Source: Stieleria neptunia
GTDB lineage: Bacteria; Planctomycetota; Planctomycetia; Pirellulales; Pirellulaceae
Assembly (NCBI RefSeq): GCF_007754155.1
Contig: NZ_CP037423.1
Coordinates: 1,798,001-1,862,000, forward strand
Direction of reading: 5' to 3'
DNA: 64,000 nucleotides
Of this stretch, positions 34,209-43,775 are shown piece by piece; the stretch's first letter is position 1; the number at the start of each line of letters is the position of its first letter. The position numbers and the translations under genes are program-made. The notes beneath the pieces were generated by a model that worked only from the letters and a program-made list of their open reading frames with translations, made no database searches and was not told where the DNA came from.

Positions 34209-35363
34209 TCAGCCAACCACACGCCGATAAATCAAACGCACGTCGTCATCGAATCGATCCACCCGGCTGAGCGTGAGCTTGGTTGCCAGGTCGATGGGGC
34301 TGAGCCCCGCACCGGCGATGGGGCCGGGCGCCGAGACGCCGCCGAACAGTTTGGCGCCGATGTAGACATGGAATTCGTCGACCAGACACGCACCCGAGGT
34401 GGGGTTCCAAAAACTGCCCAACAATTCCGCCCCGCCTTCAATCATCACGTTCGTCATGCCCTCGTCGCCGAGTCGCTGGAGCGTTTGACGAACCATCGCC
34501 TGAGGGTCATCCGAGTCCAATGCAAACACCCTTGCCCCACGCTGTTGCAGTGCCGCCAATCGGCCGCCGTCGACGCGCGGCGACGTGAACAGCCAGGTCT
34601 CGATGGTGTCGGCCGTTTGAATCAGCTTGGACTGGAGCGCAGGCAGTCGGCGACGGCAGAACACGACACGTTTGGCGACGCGTGGCGGCGTCACCGCCGC
34701 ACCCTCGGCGTCGATCAATCGGGCGTTGAGCATCGGGTCGTCCGCTTCGACCGTGCCCATCGCCGCCAGGATCGCGTCGACGCGGGCCCGCAAGCGGTGC
34801 ACCCGCAGCCTCGATTCCGGCCCCGTGATCCACTGGCTTTGGCGAGAAACGGTCGCGATGCGACCGTCCGCGGTCATCGCCCACTTGGCGATCACCCACG
34901 GCGTGCCGGTCCGGACACGTTTTCGATAGGGGGCCAGCAATGCTTCGGCATCGGCTTTCAAGACATCCGGTGTGACCTCGATCCCGGCCCGACGCAATTG
35001 ACGGATCCCGCCGCCATCGACTTTGGGAAAGGGGTCACGCATCGCAACGACGACGCGTGCGACGCCGGCCCGGATCAGCGCTTCGCTACAAGGCGGCGTC
35101 TTGCCATGGTGGCAACACGGCTCGAGGGTGACGTAGGCGGTCGCACCGGCGGCCTGATCCGGCGACCGCAGTGATTGCAACGCGTCGATTTCCGCGTGCG
35201 GCCCACCGAACACGTGGTGATAACCGCGGGCGATACAGGCCCCGTCTTTGACGAGCACACAGCCGACCATCGGGTTCGGTTCGACACGACCTTGCCCTCC
35301 GACGGCCAATTCCAGGGCAAGTCGCATCCAGTGTTCGTCGTCAGGAGGGTGGGGCGACGTCAT
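34209..35363 (-). CDS. ribD: bifunctional riboflavin biosynthesis deaminase/reductase
   Basis: 384 residues from ATG 35363. N-terminal deaminase with zinc motif: HAE in GGPHAEIDALQ, then PCCHHGKTPPCSEALIRAGV supplies the two Cys ligands. NPMVGCVLV is the substrate loop. C-terminal reductase domain from about 150: VIAKWAMTADGRIATVSRQS, PRVAKRVVF and NVMIEGGAELLGSFW. It catalyses the second and third steps of riboflavin synthesis. It starts eight bases after the SEC-C/TPR gene's stop and is likely co-transcribed with it. Other rib genes are absent. Confidence 0.94.
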   Translation of the reverse strand: MTSPHPPDDEHWMRLALELAVGGQGRVEPNPMVGCVLVKDGACIARGYHHVFGGPHAEIDALQSLRSPDQAAGATAYVTLEPCCHHGKTPPCSEALIRAGVARVVVAMRDPFPKVDGGGIRQLRRAGIEVTPDVLKADAEALLAPYRKRVRTGTPWVIAKWAMTADGRIATVSRQSQWITGPESRLRVHRLRARVDAILAAMGTVEADDPMLNARLIDAEGAAVTPPRVAKRVVFCRRRLPALQSKLIQTADTIETWLFTSPRVDGGRLAALQQRGARVFALDSDDPQAMVRQTLQRLGDEGMTNVMIEGGAELLGSFWNPTSGACLVDEFHVYIGAKLFGGVSAPGPIAGAGLSPIDLATKLTLSRVDRFDDDVRLIYRRVVG

Positions 35364-35371
35364 GCGACCGT

Positions 35372-37546
35372 TCAATCCATTCCCGGGACCCAGAGCTTGC
35401 CGCCTTCACCACCAGCGGATGGATTGGGAGCGGCCGGCGAGTCGGGAGTCCAAACCCCGCCGGGGCGTTCTTCCGGAGGCGCCGCCGGCGTGAACTCGGT
35501 CGGTGCCGCCGCAGGTGCTCCGGGTGCCTCGCGCAGGGATCCATCGGGACGAATGATCCCCAACTGAATCAGCAACTGCTGCACGCGTGCCATCACGGAG
35601 GGATCGTTTCCGTAGTTCTGTTCGATCTCCATGATCGTTTGCCGGAAACCGTCCTGATCGGACATCGACAAACACAGTTCAAGCCGTGCGAGCAAGATGG
35701 AGGCGAAGTTCAGCTTGTGTGCTTTGGCGAACTGGATCGCTTGATCGCTGATCGAAATCGACTCGCCGGGTTCCGGTGTCGACATCATCCACAGGATGTA
35801 GCCTTCCATCGCCATCCGGTTTTCGCTTTCGTTGGCGGCGTCGGCGGCTGTATTTTCGACCAGCTTCGACGCGAACCGGTTGCAGGCGGTCATGCCGCCG
35901 GTCGCCCGTGCATTACTGGCCAGGACGTACAACTGCATCGCAGCAAGTTGATCCGGATTGACGCGAAAGAAATCGGCGGCCGACACGTCGCCGAGTGTTT
36001 CGTCGGTCGGTTGCAGTTCCGGTAACGGATCGACTTTGGAAATCTGATAGATGTCCGCAAGCGCTCCCGGCAGGCTGACGATCCGCTCGTGGCCTTCGAG
36101 AACGCGGACGACCGTTGCCCGCTCCATCGCCAGCGCGTCGTCATCGGCGGCGGCGGCCAATGACTTGCCGGCCAGCATCGGCAACGGCAAGTCACAGGCT
36201 CGCTTGCCGTCGTGGCTGGCTGCGAACTGGCGATTGAATCGTGCCAGCTCGGCCATCGATTTGGGTTGCACTTGACGAATCGGTCGATCATCCAGGGCAA
36301 ACGACATCGGGATCGGATGGGGTTCATCCAAGACCACGTTGCCATCGGGGATCGCAGCCAGCAGGATGCCCTTGACCGATTCGACACGGTCTTCGGTGAC
36401 GTCAAATGCGACCGCCTGGGCGCTCCGATCGGTCTGTCGTCCGAACACCGCGACCAGGGCAATCGACGCCGGGCAGTCGGCGGCCGCGACGTCTTGATCA
36501 TTCGATTCCAGCGGTCGGTCGGAAACGAAAAACGCGCTGCGGGGCCGGACTTCGCCTTCGGGGATCTGTAACTGAGACAAGCGTTGGGCGGAGAGTTGTT
36601 CGGTTCGGTCGCTTGCGATCAACGCCATCTCGGCTTGATCGATGTCTTCGAATTCGACGTGGATCGTCTGGGCGTTGACCGACAGGGTTCCGATCGGCGA
36701 CAGCAGGCCGCTGATCGCGCGGTAACGCTGACGCGTCAACAGGTCCAACGCTTCGACTTGCGAGAGCTGGTTGGCCATCTCGGTTTGGCGTTCCAGATCA
36801 CCACGCCAAACGGCACAATGAAACAAGCCCGACAGGATCGCTGCCTGATTCGGGGCGGTGCGTCGAAGCGATTCAAATTTGTCTTGCGCCAGCAGCACCT
36901 TGTTGCTGCGCAGCAACCCGACCGCTTCGTCATAACGTTCGCCCCAATCCGCGTCTGCGTCGCGCTCGATCAATTGCGGCACGCTCTTGAGCAGATGATT
37001 GACGCCCGGTGACGTGTCCAGCTGCGCCAAGAACGCGTTGGCCTGTTCGGCTTCATAGCCTTGTGAACTGATGGCGAGCAACGCGTAGACGCGGGCCGAC
37101 AGGATCACGCCACTTTGGGCCAGCCCCATCGCGACGATCAGGGCGACGTCCATCAAGAACGCGTCGACTTCCTGGCCGCTTTCGTTGAGTGCTTCCAACA
37201 GTGAATCGGTCGCACCCTGGACGTCCTGGCTGAACACGAGCGCGGCGGCACGTTGCGTCAGGGCGAGCGGATTGGAGGGTTGCAGCCGAATGAATCGTTC
37301 GGCATTTTCGCTCAGCGATTCGTACTCGCGAAGATCCAGCAACAGCCGACCGCGGATCGCCAGCGCCCACGCCGCATCGGGATGCTCCTCCAGAATCGAT
37401 TTCAATCGATCCAGCCCCGGGACGACCTGACCGCCCTCGATCATCGTCAGCACTTGATCCATCTGGCCGACGGAGTCCTTGCACTTGCAGAACTTGATTT
37501 TTTTGCCGTTGCCACAGGGGCAAACGGCGTACAGATCGACAGACAT
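35372..37546 (-). CDS. SEC-C zinc motif protein with TPR array
   Basis: 724 residues from ATG 37546; longer frames upstream run into repeats. Residues 8-22 read VCPCGNGKKIKFCKCK, a CxCx8CxC zinc motif like the SEC-C module of SecA (with Cys in place of the last His/Cys). TPR-like repeats follow: LDRLKSILEEHPDAAWALAI, YESLSENAERFIRLQPSNPL and DKFESLRRTAPNQAAILSGL. The C-terminal ~40 residues are Pro/Ala-rich. Cytoplasmic, no enzyme domain. SEC-C modules bind zinc and often mediate contact with SecB or ribosomes. Role unknown. Upstream of ribD. Confidence 0.85.
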   Translation of the reverse strand: MSVDLYAVCPCGNGKKIKFCKCKDSVGQMDQVLTMIEGGQVVPGLDRLKSILEEHPDAAWALAIRGRLLLDLREYESLSENAERFIRLQPSNPLALTQRAAALVFSQDVQGATDSLLEALNESGQEVDAFLMDVALIVAMGLAQSGVILSARVYALLAISSQGYEAEQANAFLAQLDTSPGVNHLLKSVPQLIERDADADWGERYDEAVGLLRSNKVLLAQDKFESLRRTAPNQAAILSGLFHCAVWRGDLERQTEMANQLSQVEALDLLTRQRYRAISGLLSPIGTLSVNAQTIHVEFEDIDQAEMALIASDRTEQLSAQRLSQLQIPEGEVRPRSAFFVSDRPLESNDQDVAAADCPASIALVAVFGRQTDRSAQAVAFDVTEDRVESVKGILLAAIPDGNVVLDEPHPIPMSFALDDRPIRQVQPKSMAELARFNRQFAASHDGKRACDLPLPMLAGKSLAAAADDDALAMERATVVRVLEGHERIVSLPGALADIYQISKVDPLPELQPTDETLGDVSAADFFRVNPDQLAAMQLYVLASNARATGGMTACNRFASKLVENTAADAANESENRMAMEGYILWMMSTPEPGESISISDQAIQFAKAHKLNFASILLARLELCLSMSDQDGFRQTIMEIEQNYGNDPSVMARVQQLLIQLGIIRPDGSLREAPGAPAAAPTEFTPAAPPEERPGGVWTPDSPAAPNPSAGGEGGKLWVPGMD

Positions 37547-37673
37547 AGAACAGGCCGAGATCGAGGATGGGGGGAGATGAGCCGGGAATGTTACCACGAT
37601 CGGCACGTCTGGCCAAAGCCCCGCTGGGAAACGCCACGGGGGATTTTCGCCCGTTCCCCTCTCGCCATCTCGC

Positions 37674-37705
37674 TCGTTCCCAGGCTCCGCCTGGGCTGCG
37701 CCATG
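37674..37705. repeat. family B palindrome fragment
   Basis: TTCCCAGGCTCCGCCTGGG (37677-37695), adjoining the family A copy that follows. Confidence 0.75.
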
Positions 37706-37709
37706 ACGA

Positions 37710-37950
37710 TTTTTAGCGGCAGGGCGTGAGCGGGCTGTCGAATTAGTCGGGTTCTGCTGAGTTAATGGTGAGCCGCTGGCCGTAAGGCCTCGGGCGGGCG
37801 TCGCAGTGCCCGGCCGCTTACGCGGCGCGCGGCTCACAAAACCGACAGCCCGCGAGCCGTCCGGTCGCGCTTCAAAAACACCGTGAAAGACCGGAGGGCT
37901 CGCGCCCTACCGCTCACAAGAAACACCCCGCTTGGCGTCAAAGTAAGTGG
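37710..37950. repeat. composite palindromic repeat (family A), full copy, centre orientation 2
   Basis: Outer arms as at 33964: TTAGCGGCAGGGCGTGAGC left; CCGGAGGGCTCGCGCCCTAC and CGCTTGGCGTCAAAGT right. The centre between GCGGGCTGTCG (37730-37740) and CGACAGCCCGC (37843-37853) is inverted relative to the 33983 copy: it reads TCTGCTGAGTTAATGGTGAG to CTTACGCGGCGCGCGGCTCAC. Confidence 0.9.
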
Positions 37951-37962
37951 CGTCCAACCGCG

Positions 37963-38475
37963 CTACGGAGACACCTCCGTGGCAGTGGCCGCGAATGCCT
38001 CCAGCAAGAACGCCAACGCACGTTCCCCGATCCCCGGAAAACTGCTTTCGCGCGGGCCGGCGATGTTCAACGTTTGCGGGCGGACCCGATCCAGCCAAAC
38101 GCGGACCGCGGCCGGGGACGAGGCGTCCATCGCCACCGACAGATGCGGTTTATTCCAACGTGTCGCGTATCGACGCGTCAGCAACGTGCCGCCCTTGAGC
38201 CGCTGTTCATACAAAATCAGCGTGGCGTCACTGTCGATCACGTTCTGTTCGGTCCGAGGCGGATAGTCCGCGGTCTCCATTTCCACCAGCTCATAGCGGC
38301 TGGGAATCGAACCGTCTTCGGACAATCGCCCCTTGGGGCACCAACCGCCGTGTTCGATCTGGTAGGCAATCGCCACCTCCAATCCGGCACGATCGACGCC
38401 GGTTTGCCCACCGGAGACGATGCGACTGGGGAGAAACGGTGGCTCACCACGGGGGCTCGATGAACGCTGCGTCAA
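37963..38475 (-). CDS. putative molybdenum carrier / SLOG-superfamily protein
   Basis: 170 residues. Opening RIVSGGQTGVDRAGLEVAI, then GGWCPKGRLSEDGSIP, a central DATLILYEQRLKGGTLLTRR and a C-terminal LNIAGPRESSFPGIGERALA. This is the layout of the 'putative molybdenum carrier' family, a branch of the Rossmann-like SLOG/YpsA nucleotide-binding group (GGxTGxD phosphate loop and a GGT second loop). Overlaps rlu by 4 bp (ATGA), so coupled to the pseudouridine synthase and cinA. The molybdenum role is a family name only; nucleotide binding is the safer call. Confidence 0.8.
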   Translation of the reverse strand: MTQRSSSPRGEPPFLPSRIVSGGQTGVDRAGLEVAIAYQIEHGGWCPKGRLSEDGSIPSRYELVEMETADYPPRTEQNVIDSDATLILYEQRLKGGTLLTRRYATRWNKPHLSVAMDASSPAAVRVWLDRVRPQTLNIAGPRESSFPGIGERALAFLLEAFAATATEVSP

Positions 38476-39245
38476 ATGTTGCTCTCCTCGTCATACCAAT
38501 CGGCGTCGGCGACCAGAGTCGATTCGATCGATGATTCACTGGGAACCGAAAACGGGGCCTGCTGCCACACGCTCGGAATCGGCGCACGAAACAGTCGCAT
38601 TTCGGATTTCGTCGGGTGCTCTATTAAAAGACGCCAGCTGTGCAGGGCAACCCCGCAGGGAAATCGGCTCCGCGAGCCGTATTTCGTGTCGCCCAAAATG
38701 GGATGGCCGCGGTCGGCAAATTGCAGTCGGATTTGATGCTTGCGGCCGGTCAACAACCGCACCGCGACCAGCGTCCGCGCCGCCGAGCGGTCAATCACAC
38801 AGTAGTTCAAACGAGCTTCCTGCGCATCGGATCGGTGATGGCGCGCGACCCGCATGCGATGCGCCGCGTCGTCTTTGAACACCGAATCGGTCAATGTGCC
38901 TGATCGCGGCAAACCGGAATCTTTCTCCAGATCCCCGGCGATCATCGCCAGATACAATTTCCGCGCCCGGGTAGACACTTTCTTGCTCTTGCCGGGGCCG
39001 CCGAACTGAATCGCCAGCCGCGAAGCCGCTTTGCTGGTTCGCGCCAACACCAGTGCCCCGGTGGTCAGTTGATCGAGCCGGCTGACGACACCGACAAACA
39101 CGTTGCCCGGTTTTTGATAGCGACGTTTCAGATAATCCGTGGCCCAGCCGTGGACGGTTTGGATGCCCGGTTCGGCGCCCATCGTCGGCATCCCGGCCGG
39201 CTTGTCGACGACCAACAGATGGTTGTCTTCATACAACACCTTCAT
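38472..39245 (-). CDS. RluA-family pseudouridine synthase
   Basis: 257 residues from ATG 39245. Catalytic motif reads SRLDQLTTGALVLA (usual HRLDxxTSG); the catalytic Asp is kept but the leading His is Ser. Other motifs: VLYEDNHLLVVDKPAG at the start, KLYLAMIAGD, and RLLTGRKHQIRLQFADRGHPILGD near 180. No S4 domain, so this is the short RluA/TruC-like class that isomerises uridine in rRNA or tRNA. Overlaps cinA upstream and the SLOG gene downstream by 4 bp each. Confidence 0.9.
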   Translation of the reverse strand: MKVLYEDNHLLVVDKPAGMPTMGAEPGIQTVHGWATDYLKRRYQKPGNVFVGVVSRLDQLTTGALVLARTSKAASRLAIQFGGPGKSKKVSTRARKLYLAMIAGDLEKDSGLPRSGTLTDSVFKDDAAHRMRVARHHRSDAQEARLNYCVIDRSAARTLVAVRLLTGRKHQIRLQFADRGHPILGDTKYGSRSRFPCGVALHSWRLLIEHPTKSEMRLFRAPIPSVWQQAPFSVPSESSIESTLVADADWYDEESNI

Positions 39246-40513
39246 CGCGCCGCCGTCGGGTTGTCGCTTCGCTCGGCCCGAGGTTCGGTCAGCACGTGAC
39301 GCAGCCAAGCCAGGGCCGCTTTGCCGATCCGTTCGTAGATGATCGACGGATGGCCGCCCAGTCGGCTGTTGGTCGAAAGCACCGCCCCGGTCGGATCGAT
39401 GACGATCAACGTCACGTCCGCGGCCGGCAGCGGTTGGTCGTCGCTGCTTTCCAGCGATGGGTACTCGTCCACGGCGACCAACCACTGCGCCCCACAGCGG
39501 CGACGAAGCGTCTCCAGCGCCGCGGCGGCGTCGCAATCCAGCACCGTCGCCAACTCACCGAGCTTGGCAAAACAGAATCCGCCGCGATACGTGGACGACT
39601 CGCCGAGCGACGCAAACCAATTGGCCAGCACCGCCGAGCGTCCAAGTTCGACACTCACCAAACTTTCGCCCCGTTCGGTCAGCATCCGTTCCACCGCGTG
39701 GTACTGCTCGAACTCTTCCCCGTCGCCGAAGTGAAGTTCCCCCACACGCTGCATGATCTCGGCACGCGTCGATTCGATCTGACGGTGACAGTCCTGCGCT
39801 GAGGGGCCGATCGCGCTGATCCGCAGCGAGATCGTCGCCGAGCTGACCGTGATGCCGACGCGTGGCACGTGGTCGCGGGCGATCATCTCGCCCAATCGCT
39901 GCTCCATGTCGCTTTCGCCGACGCCGAAGAACTTCATCACGTGATGTTCGATGTGACGCCGCGCGCCGCCGCTTTCCAAGATCCGCGGCGCGACGGTCTC
40001 GTCGAACATGCGTTTCATTTCCGCCGGTACCCCCGGCAACGCGAACAGGCGACTGCCCGAACCATCGGGCCGGTCGAACGTGACGTCGACACCGGGAGCC
40101 GTGCCCTGGGGATTGAAAATCTCCAAGCTGCCCACCGGAAACATCGCTTGGACTTCGTTCCGCTCGGGCATCTCGCGATTGCGGCGGGCGAACAAGTGGT
40201 GGATGTGGTCCAACGCCGACTGCCGCAATTCCAGCGGTTGATCGACGACGTCCGCCAACGCTTGCCGCGTCAAGTCATCGCGCGTCGGCCCCAGACCGCC
40301 GGTGCACACCACCACATCGGCGCGCAGCGCGGCGGTGCGAAAGACGTCGATGTTGTGCTGCAGCGTGTCACCGACGGTGCTGTGGAACGTGACTTCAATC
40401 CCCAGCTCTCCCAGACGTCGGCTGAGCCATTGGGCGTTGGTGTCCAGCCGGGCGCCGCTGGTCATTTCGTCGCCGATCGAAACGACTTCGGCGGTGAGTG
40501 TATCTTGTTGCAT
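39242..40513 (-). CDS. cinA: CinA-family protein (NMN deamidase / ADP-ribose pyrophosphatase type)
   Basis: 423 residues. N-terminal MoCF-like domain: VVSIGDEMTSGARLDTNAQW, VVVCTGGLGPTRDDLTRQAL, PGVPAEMKRMF. C-terminal CinA domain from about 265 (ERMLTERGESLVSVELGRSA). In a standard C-domain the motif is T/S-AESCTGG; here it reads VSVELGRSAVLANWF, so the deamidase nucleophile region looks altered. Recycles NAD breakdown products in characterised relatives. First gene of the cinA-rlu-SLOG overlap operon. Confidence 0.9.
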   Translation of the reverse strand: MQQDTLTAEVVSIGDEMTSGARLDTNAQWLSRRLGELGIEVTFHSTVGDTLQHNIDVFRTAALRADVVVCTGGLGPTRDDLTRQALADVVDQPLELRQSALDHIHHLFARRNREMPERNEVQAMFPVGSLEIFNPQGTAPGVDVTFDRPDGSGSRLFALPGVPAEMKRMFDETVAPRILESGGARRHIEHHVMKFFGVGESDMEQRLGEMIARDHVPRVGITVSSATISLRISAIGPSAQDCHRQIESTRAEIMQRVGELHFGDGEEFEQYHAVERMLTERGESLVSVELGRSAVLANWFASLGESSTYRGGFCFAKLGELATVLDCDAAAALETLRRRCGAQWLVAVDEYPSLESSDDQPLPAADVTLIVIDPTGAVLSTNSRLGGHPSIIYERIGKAALAWLRHVLTEPRAERSDNPTAAR

Positions 40514-40590
40514 CGAGACGGGTTGATCGCGTCGTGAGAGGTTCCGGGGACAGGTTGCAGCAGCCGGCCAGGACAGGTCCGGGCCGATGA

Positions 40591-41169
40591 TTAACGCACC
40601 AATGCCAATGCCGCCGACGGCTGTCGCTCGGTCAGCAGGATCGAAAGTCGCTTGCCGTTGTCCGCGACCGGTTTTCCCAGCACGACGATGCGGTGTTGGT
40701 AATCGACATGCCGATCAAACAGCAGCCGCGTTTGAATCGATGTCGGTGGCCTGCCGTCTTCGCAAACGACTTCGAAGAACCACCAGACGTGGCCGCCGTC
40801 TGGTTTGCGACCGACCCAGCGGATCGGGCGCCCGCGGAGTTTGTCAGGCTTGGGTTTGACGGGCCCGGATTCGGGAGGCCCGGGTTTGCGGGGCCCGGTT
40901 TCGGCTCGTTCGCCTCGACCGATTTGGGGATCAAAGAACAATTTGGAACGCAGGTAGTTGGCCCGCCAATCGTCGTCGGCAGTGTCGTCGTCGGCAGTGT
41001 CGGCTTGGATCGTCCTGGCCATCCATTGTTCATCCAGCACATCGATCCGCAACGCGACTTCGACTCGGCGCGTTTCCGCATTCCACTCGAGTTCACAAAC
41101 GGTCTCGTGGACCGGGTGCATCAACAGCGCGGACCAGAAGGCCACGATCACGGAGGTCATGTTGGTCAT
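40591..41169 (-). CDS. DUF6702-like exported protein
   Basis: 192 residues. Short hydrophobic start (SVIVAFWSALLMHPVHE) that may be a signal peptide. Core: TVCELEWNAETRRVEVALRI, DVLDEQWMARTIQ, then an unusual insert with tandem TADDDTADDD and a Pro/Gly/Lys stretch (RKPGPPESGPVKPKP). The end VDYQHRIVVLGKPVADNGKR resembles the C-terminal strand of DUF6702. Its ATG overlaps the M1 peptidase stop by 4 bp, so they are co-translated. The insert is not expected in the family and probably arose by duplication. Confidence 0.68.
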   Translation of the reverse strand: MTNMTSVIVAFWSALLMHPVHETVCELEWNAETRRVEVALRIDVLDEQWMARTIQADTADDDTADDDWRANYLRSKLFFDPQIGRGERAETGPRKPGPPESGPVKPKPDKLRGRPIRWVGRKPDGGHVWWFFEVVCEDGRPPTSIQTRLLFDRHVDYQHRIVVLGKPVADNGKRLSILLTERQPSAALALVR

Positions 41170-43706
41170 TTTCCTTTCGCCGGTGCGGGCTCGGTTTGCT
41201 CGTCCGAGGAATCCTCCTCCGCCTCTTGCTGCGGATCCTCTTTTTGATCATTGACGGCTTTCTGCATCGGGTTCTTTTTCTTTTCGTCCTTGAACAACTT
41301 GAAACGACTGGGCACCATTTTTTCGGGCCAGTGGTTGTTGCCTTCATCGACGTCCGCGGTCTGGCGTTTCGGATCGAGTTCCAAGCGGACGATTTCTTTG
41401 TCGGTGACGATCAACTTGCTGACGCGTTTGCTGTTGCGTCGCCAGATCTGGGCCGGGAACGTCATCATTTCGCTGGTGTTGTCGGCGTAGTGAACGCGGA
41501 TCAAGATCGGCATCACCAAACCGCCCACGTTGCGGAAATCGACGACGTAGAAATTGGTGGTTCGGCGCAGGATCGCCCGCTCTCGGCTGCTCAACCCGTC
41601 CAAGAATTTTTGAAACGACTTGCGATCTTCCTCTTCGACTTTTAATTCGTCGTACTCGGGGCTGTTGTAGAAATCTTTCAGTCCCGGTTGCCAATCGATT
41701 CGCCGCCGCATGCCCTGATTGCGATCCTCGGTGATCGTGTCTTCTTCACGGTCCTTTTCCTGCCGCGTTCGTTCGGCTTGTTCATCCGGATCGCCCGAGT
41801 CAATTTTGTACAACTGGATGCCGTCGATGGCGATGTCGACGTGGTCGGTTCCGTAGAACCAGCCCCGCCAGAACCAATCCAGATCGATGCCCGAAGCGTC
41901 TTCCATCGTGCGGAAAAAATCACTGGGGGTGGGGCGTTTGAATTTCCAACGCCGTGAGTACTCGCGAAAGGCAAAATCAAAGGATTCGCGGCCGAGGATG
42001 GTTTCGCGAAGGATGTTCAGTGCGGTGGCGGGTTTGGCATAGGCGTTGTTCCCGAATTGCAGGATCTCTTCGCTGCCCGTCATGATCGGCCGCTGGTTGT
42101 TGCCCCGCATGTAGCCGGTGATCTTCTCCGGGTCGCCGCGCCGGGACGGGTAGTCTGCTTCCCATTCCTGTTCAGCCAGGTACTGCAGGAACGTGTTGAG
42201 CCCTTCGTCCATCCAGGTCCACTGTCGCTCGTCGCTGTTGACGATCATCGGAAAGAAGTTGTGACCGACCTCGTGAATGACGACCGAGATCAAACCGTAC
42301 TTGGTTGCCTTGCTGTAGGTTCCGTCGTCTTCCGGGCGCGGCCCGTTGAAACAGATCATCGGGTACTCCATGCCATAGACCGGACCGTTGACGCTGATCG
42401 CGACCGGGTACGGGTATTCAAAGGAGTAGCGACCGTAGACTTCCAACGTGTGCGCGATCGCCTCGGTCGAATACTGGCTCCACAACGGTTCGGCTTCGTT
42501 GGGGTAATAGGACATCGCCATCACGGTTTGCGAGCCGACTTGGACCCCCAACGCATCCCAGATGAATTTCCGACTGGCGGCAAAGGCAAAGTCGCGCACG
42601 TTGGTCGCGTCAAACTCCCAGGTCTTCGTCGTTTCCGTTCTCACGCTTTCGTTGGTCTTGGCTTCCTCCGGCGTGATGATGAACACCGGCGTCTGGGCCT
42701 GTTCGGCCCTCGCCAACCGCTGCTTCCACCGATCGGTCAGCACCTGGTCCGGGTTTTGCAAGGTTCCGGTGGATGCGACGACCATCTCCGACGGGACGGT
42801 GATCCGGACCCGGTAATTGCCCAGTTCCAGCGTGAACTCGCCGCGGCCCAAAAACGATTTGTGTTGCCAGGCGCCGAAATCCGTGTAGGCGGCAACACGG
42901 GGAAACCACTGTGCGATTTCGTAGATGTAGTTCTTGTCGTCCTCGAAGTACTCCTTGCCGCCACGGGCGCGAATGACTTTCGCATCGACAATCTTGTACG
43001 AGTACTCGATCGCGACGTCGGACTGTTCGCCCGGTGCGATCGGCGTCGCCAGATCGATCCGCAGCATCGTGCCGATGTCCGTATGGCGGAGCGGTTTGCC
43101 CGTACCGTCGGTCACCGAGGTGATCCGGTACCCGCCGTCAAAGCGACGGCTGGCCAAAATGGATTTCATCGCGCCGAACGAGATCCGCGGTGACAAGGAC
43201 GGCGCCGTCGTGGTTTCCAAGGCGTCCGATCCCTGGCGGAATCGATTCTGGTCCAGCTGGATCCAGAGATACGGCAGCGTGTGGGGCGATTGGTTGTGAT
43301 AGCGAATCTTCACCACGCCGCTGATCTGCTGTTGGTCGTCGTCCAGCGTGACATCGATTTCGTAGTCGGCACGCTGTTGCCAGTAGGCCGGGCCGGGAGC
43401 ACCCGAGGCGATGCGCGTCGCGCCCGGCGTCGGCCACCAAGGGTCTAACTGGGCGAAGGGATCATGCGGATCGGAGTGCTTTCGGTTGGCCGATTCCGGG
43501 GATTGGGCTGCCAGCTGTTCGGTGCCGACGCCCGGCACGACCGTCAGCAGCGATAACACCAACAGCAACGCGGTCAAACGGGGCGCGAACAAGAGGTTTT
43601 CACAGGTGACCGGAATCACGATAGACGGACTCGCTTTGCAGTTTCGGACGGGGAGCAGACGACAAATGCCAACTCTTCTAATACTCACGTTTTCGATGTC
43701 TGTCAT
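41166..43706 (-). CDS. M1-family (gluzincin) metallopeptidase
   Basis: Up to 846 residues. Export signal about 43-67 (LTALLLVLSLLTVVPGVG); an internal GTG giving MIPVTCEN is a likelier start than ATG 43706. The zinc motif HEVGH near residue 480 is followed 18 residues later by the third ligand Glu (MDEGLNTF), the M1 spacing HExxHx18E. Upstream sugar-fold-like beta domain; long C-terminal domain ending in a Lys/Glu-rich tail. No GAMEN motif; VYGMEYPMI takes its place, as in the M1 clade of planctomycetes and Bacteroidetes. Periplasmic aminopeptidase-like enzyme, paired with the DUF6702-like gene. Confidence 0.87.
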   Translation of the reverse strand: MTDIENVSIRRVGICRLLPVRNCKASPSIVIPVTCENLLFAPRLTALLLVLSLLTVVPGVGTEQLAAQSPESANRKHSDPHDPFAQLDPWWPTPGATRIASGAPGPAYWQQRADYEIDVTLDDDQQQISGVVKIRYHNQSPHTLPYLWIQLDQNRFRQGSDALETTTAPSLSPRISFGAMKSILASRRFDGGYRITSVTDGTGKPLRHTDIGTMLRIDLATPIAPGEQSDVAIEYSYKIVDAKVIRARGGKEYFEDDKNYIYEIAQWFPRVAAYTDFGAWQHKSFLGRGEFTLELGNYRVRITVPSEMVVASTGTLQNPDQVLTDRWKQRLARAEQAQTPVFIITPEEAKTNESVRTETTKTWEFDATNVRDFAFAASRKFIWDALGVQVGSQTVMAMSYYPNEAEPLWSQYSTEAIAHTLEVYGRYSFEYPYPVAISVNGPVYGMEYPMICFNGPRPEDDGTYSKATKYGLISVVIHEVGHNFFPMIVNSDERQWTWMDEGLNTFLQYLAEQEWEADYPSRRGDPEKITGYMRGNNQRPIMTGSEEILQFGNNAYAKPATALNILRETILGRESFDFAFREYSRRWKFKRPTPSDFFRTMEDASGIDLDWFWRGWFYGTDHVDIAIDGIQLYKIDSGDPDEQAERTRQEKDREEDTITEDRNQGMRRRIDWQPGLKDFYNSPEYDELKVEEEDRKSFQKFLDGLSSRERAILRRTTNFYVVDFRNVGGLVMPILIRVHYADNTSEMMTFPAQIWRRNSKRVSKLIVTDKEIVRLELDPKRQTADVDEGNNHWPEKMVPSRFKLFKDEKKKNPMQKAVNDQKEDPQQEAEEDSSDEQTEPAPAKGK

Positions 43707-43775
43707 TCGGCTTGTCAGTTGACGTGTTTTCTAGTGACGTGTTTTCTAGGCCTGGAGGTCCGGCACAGTGTCTGC

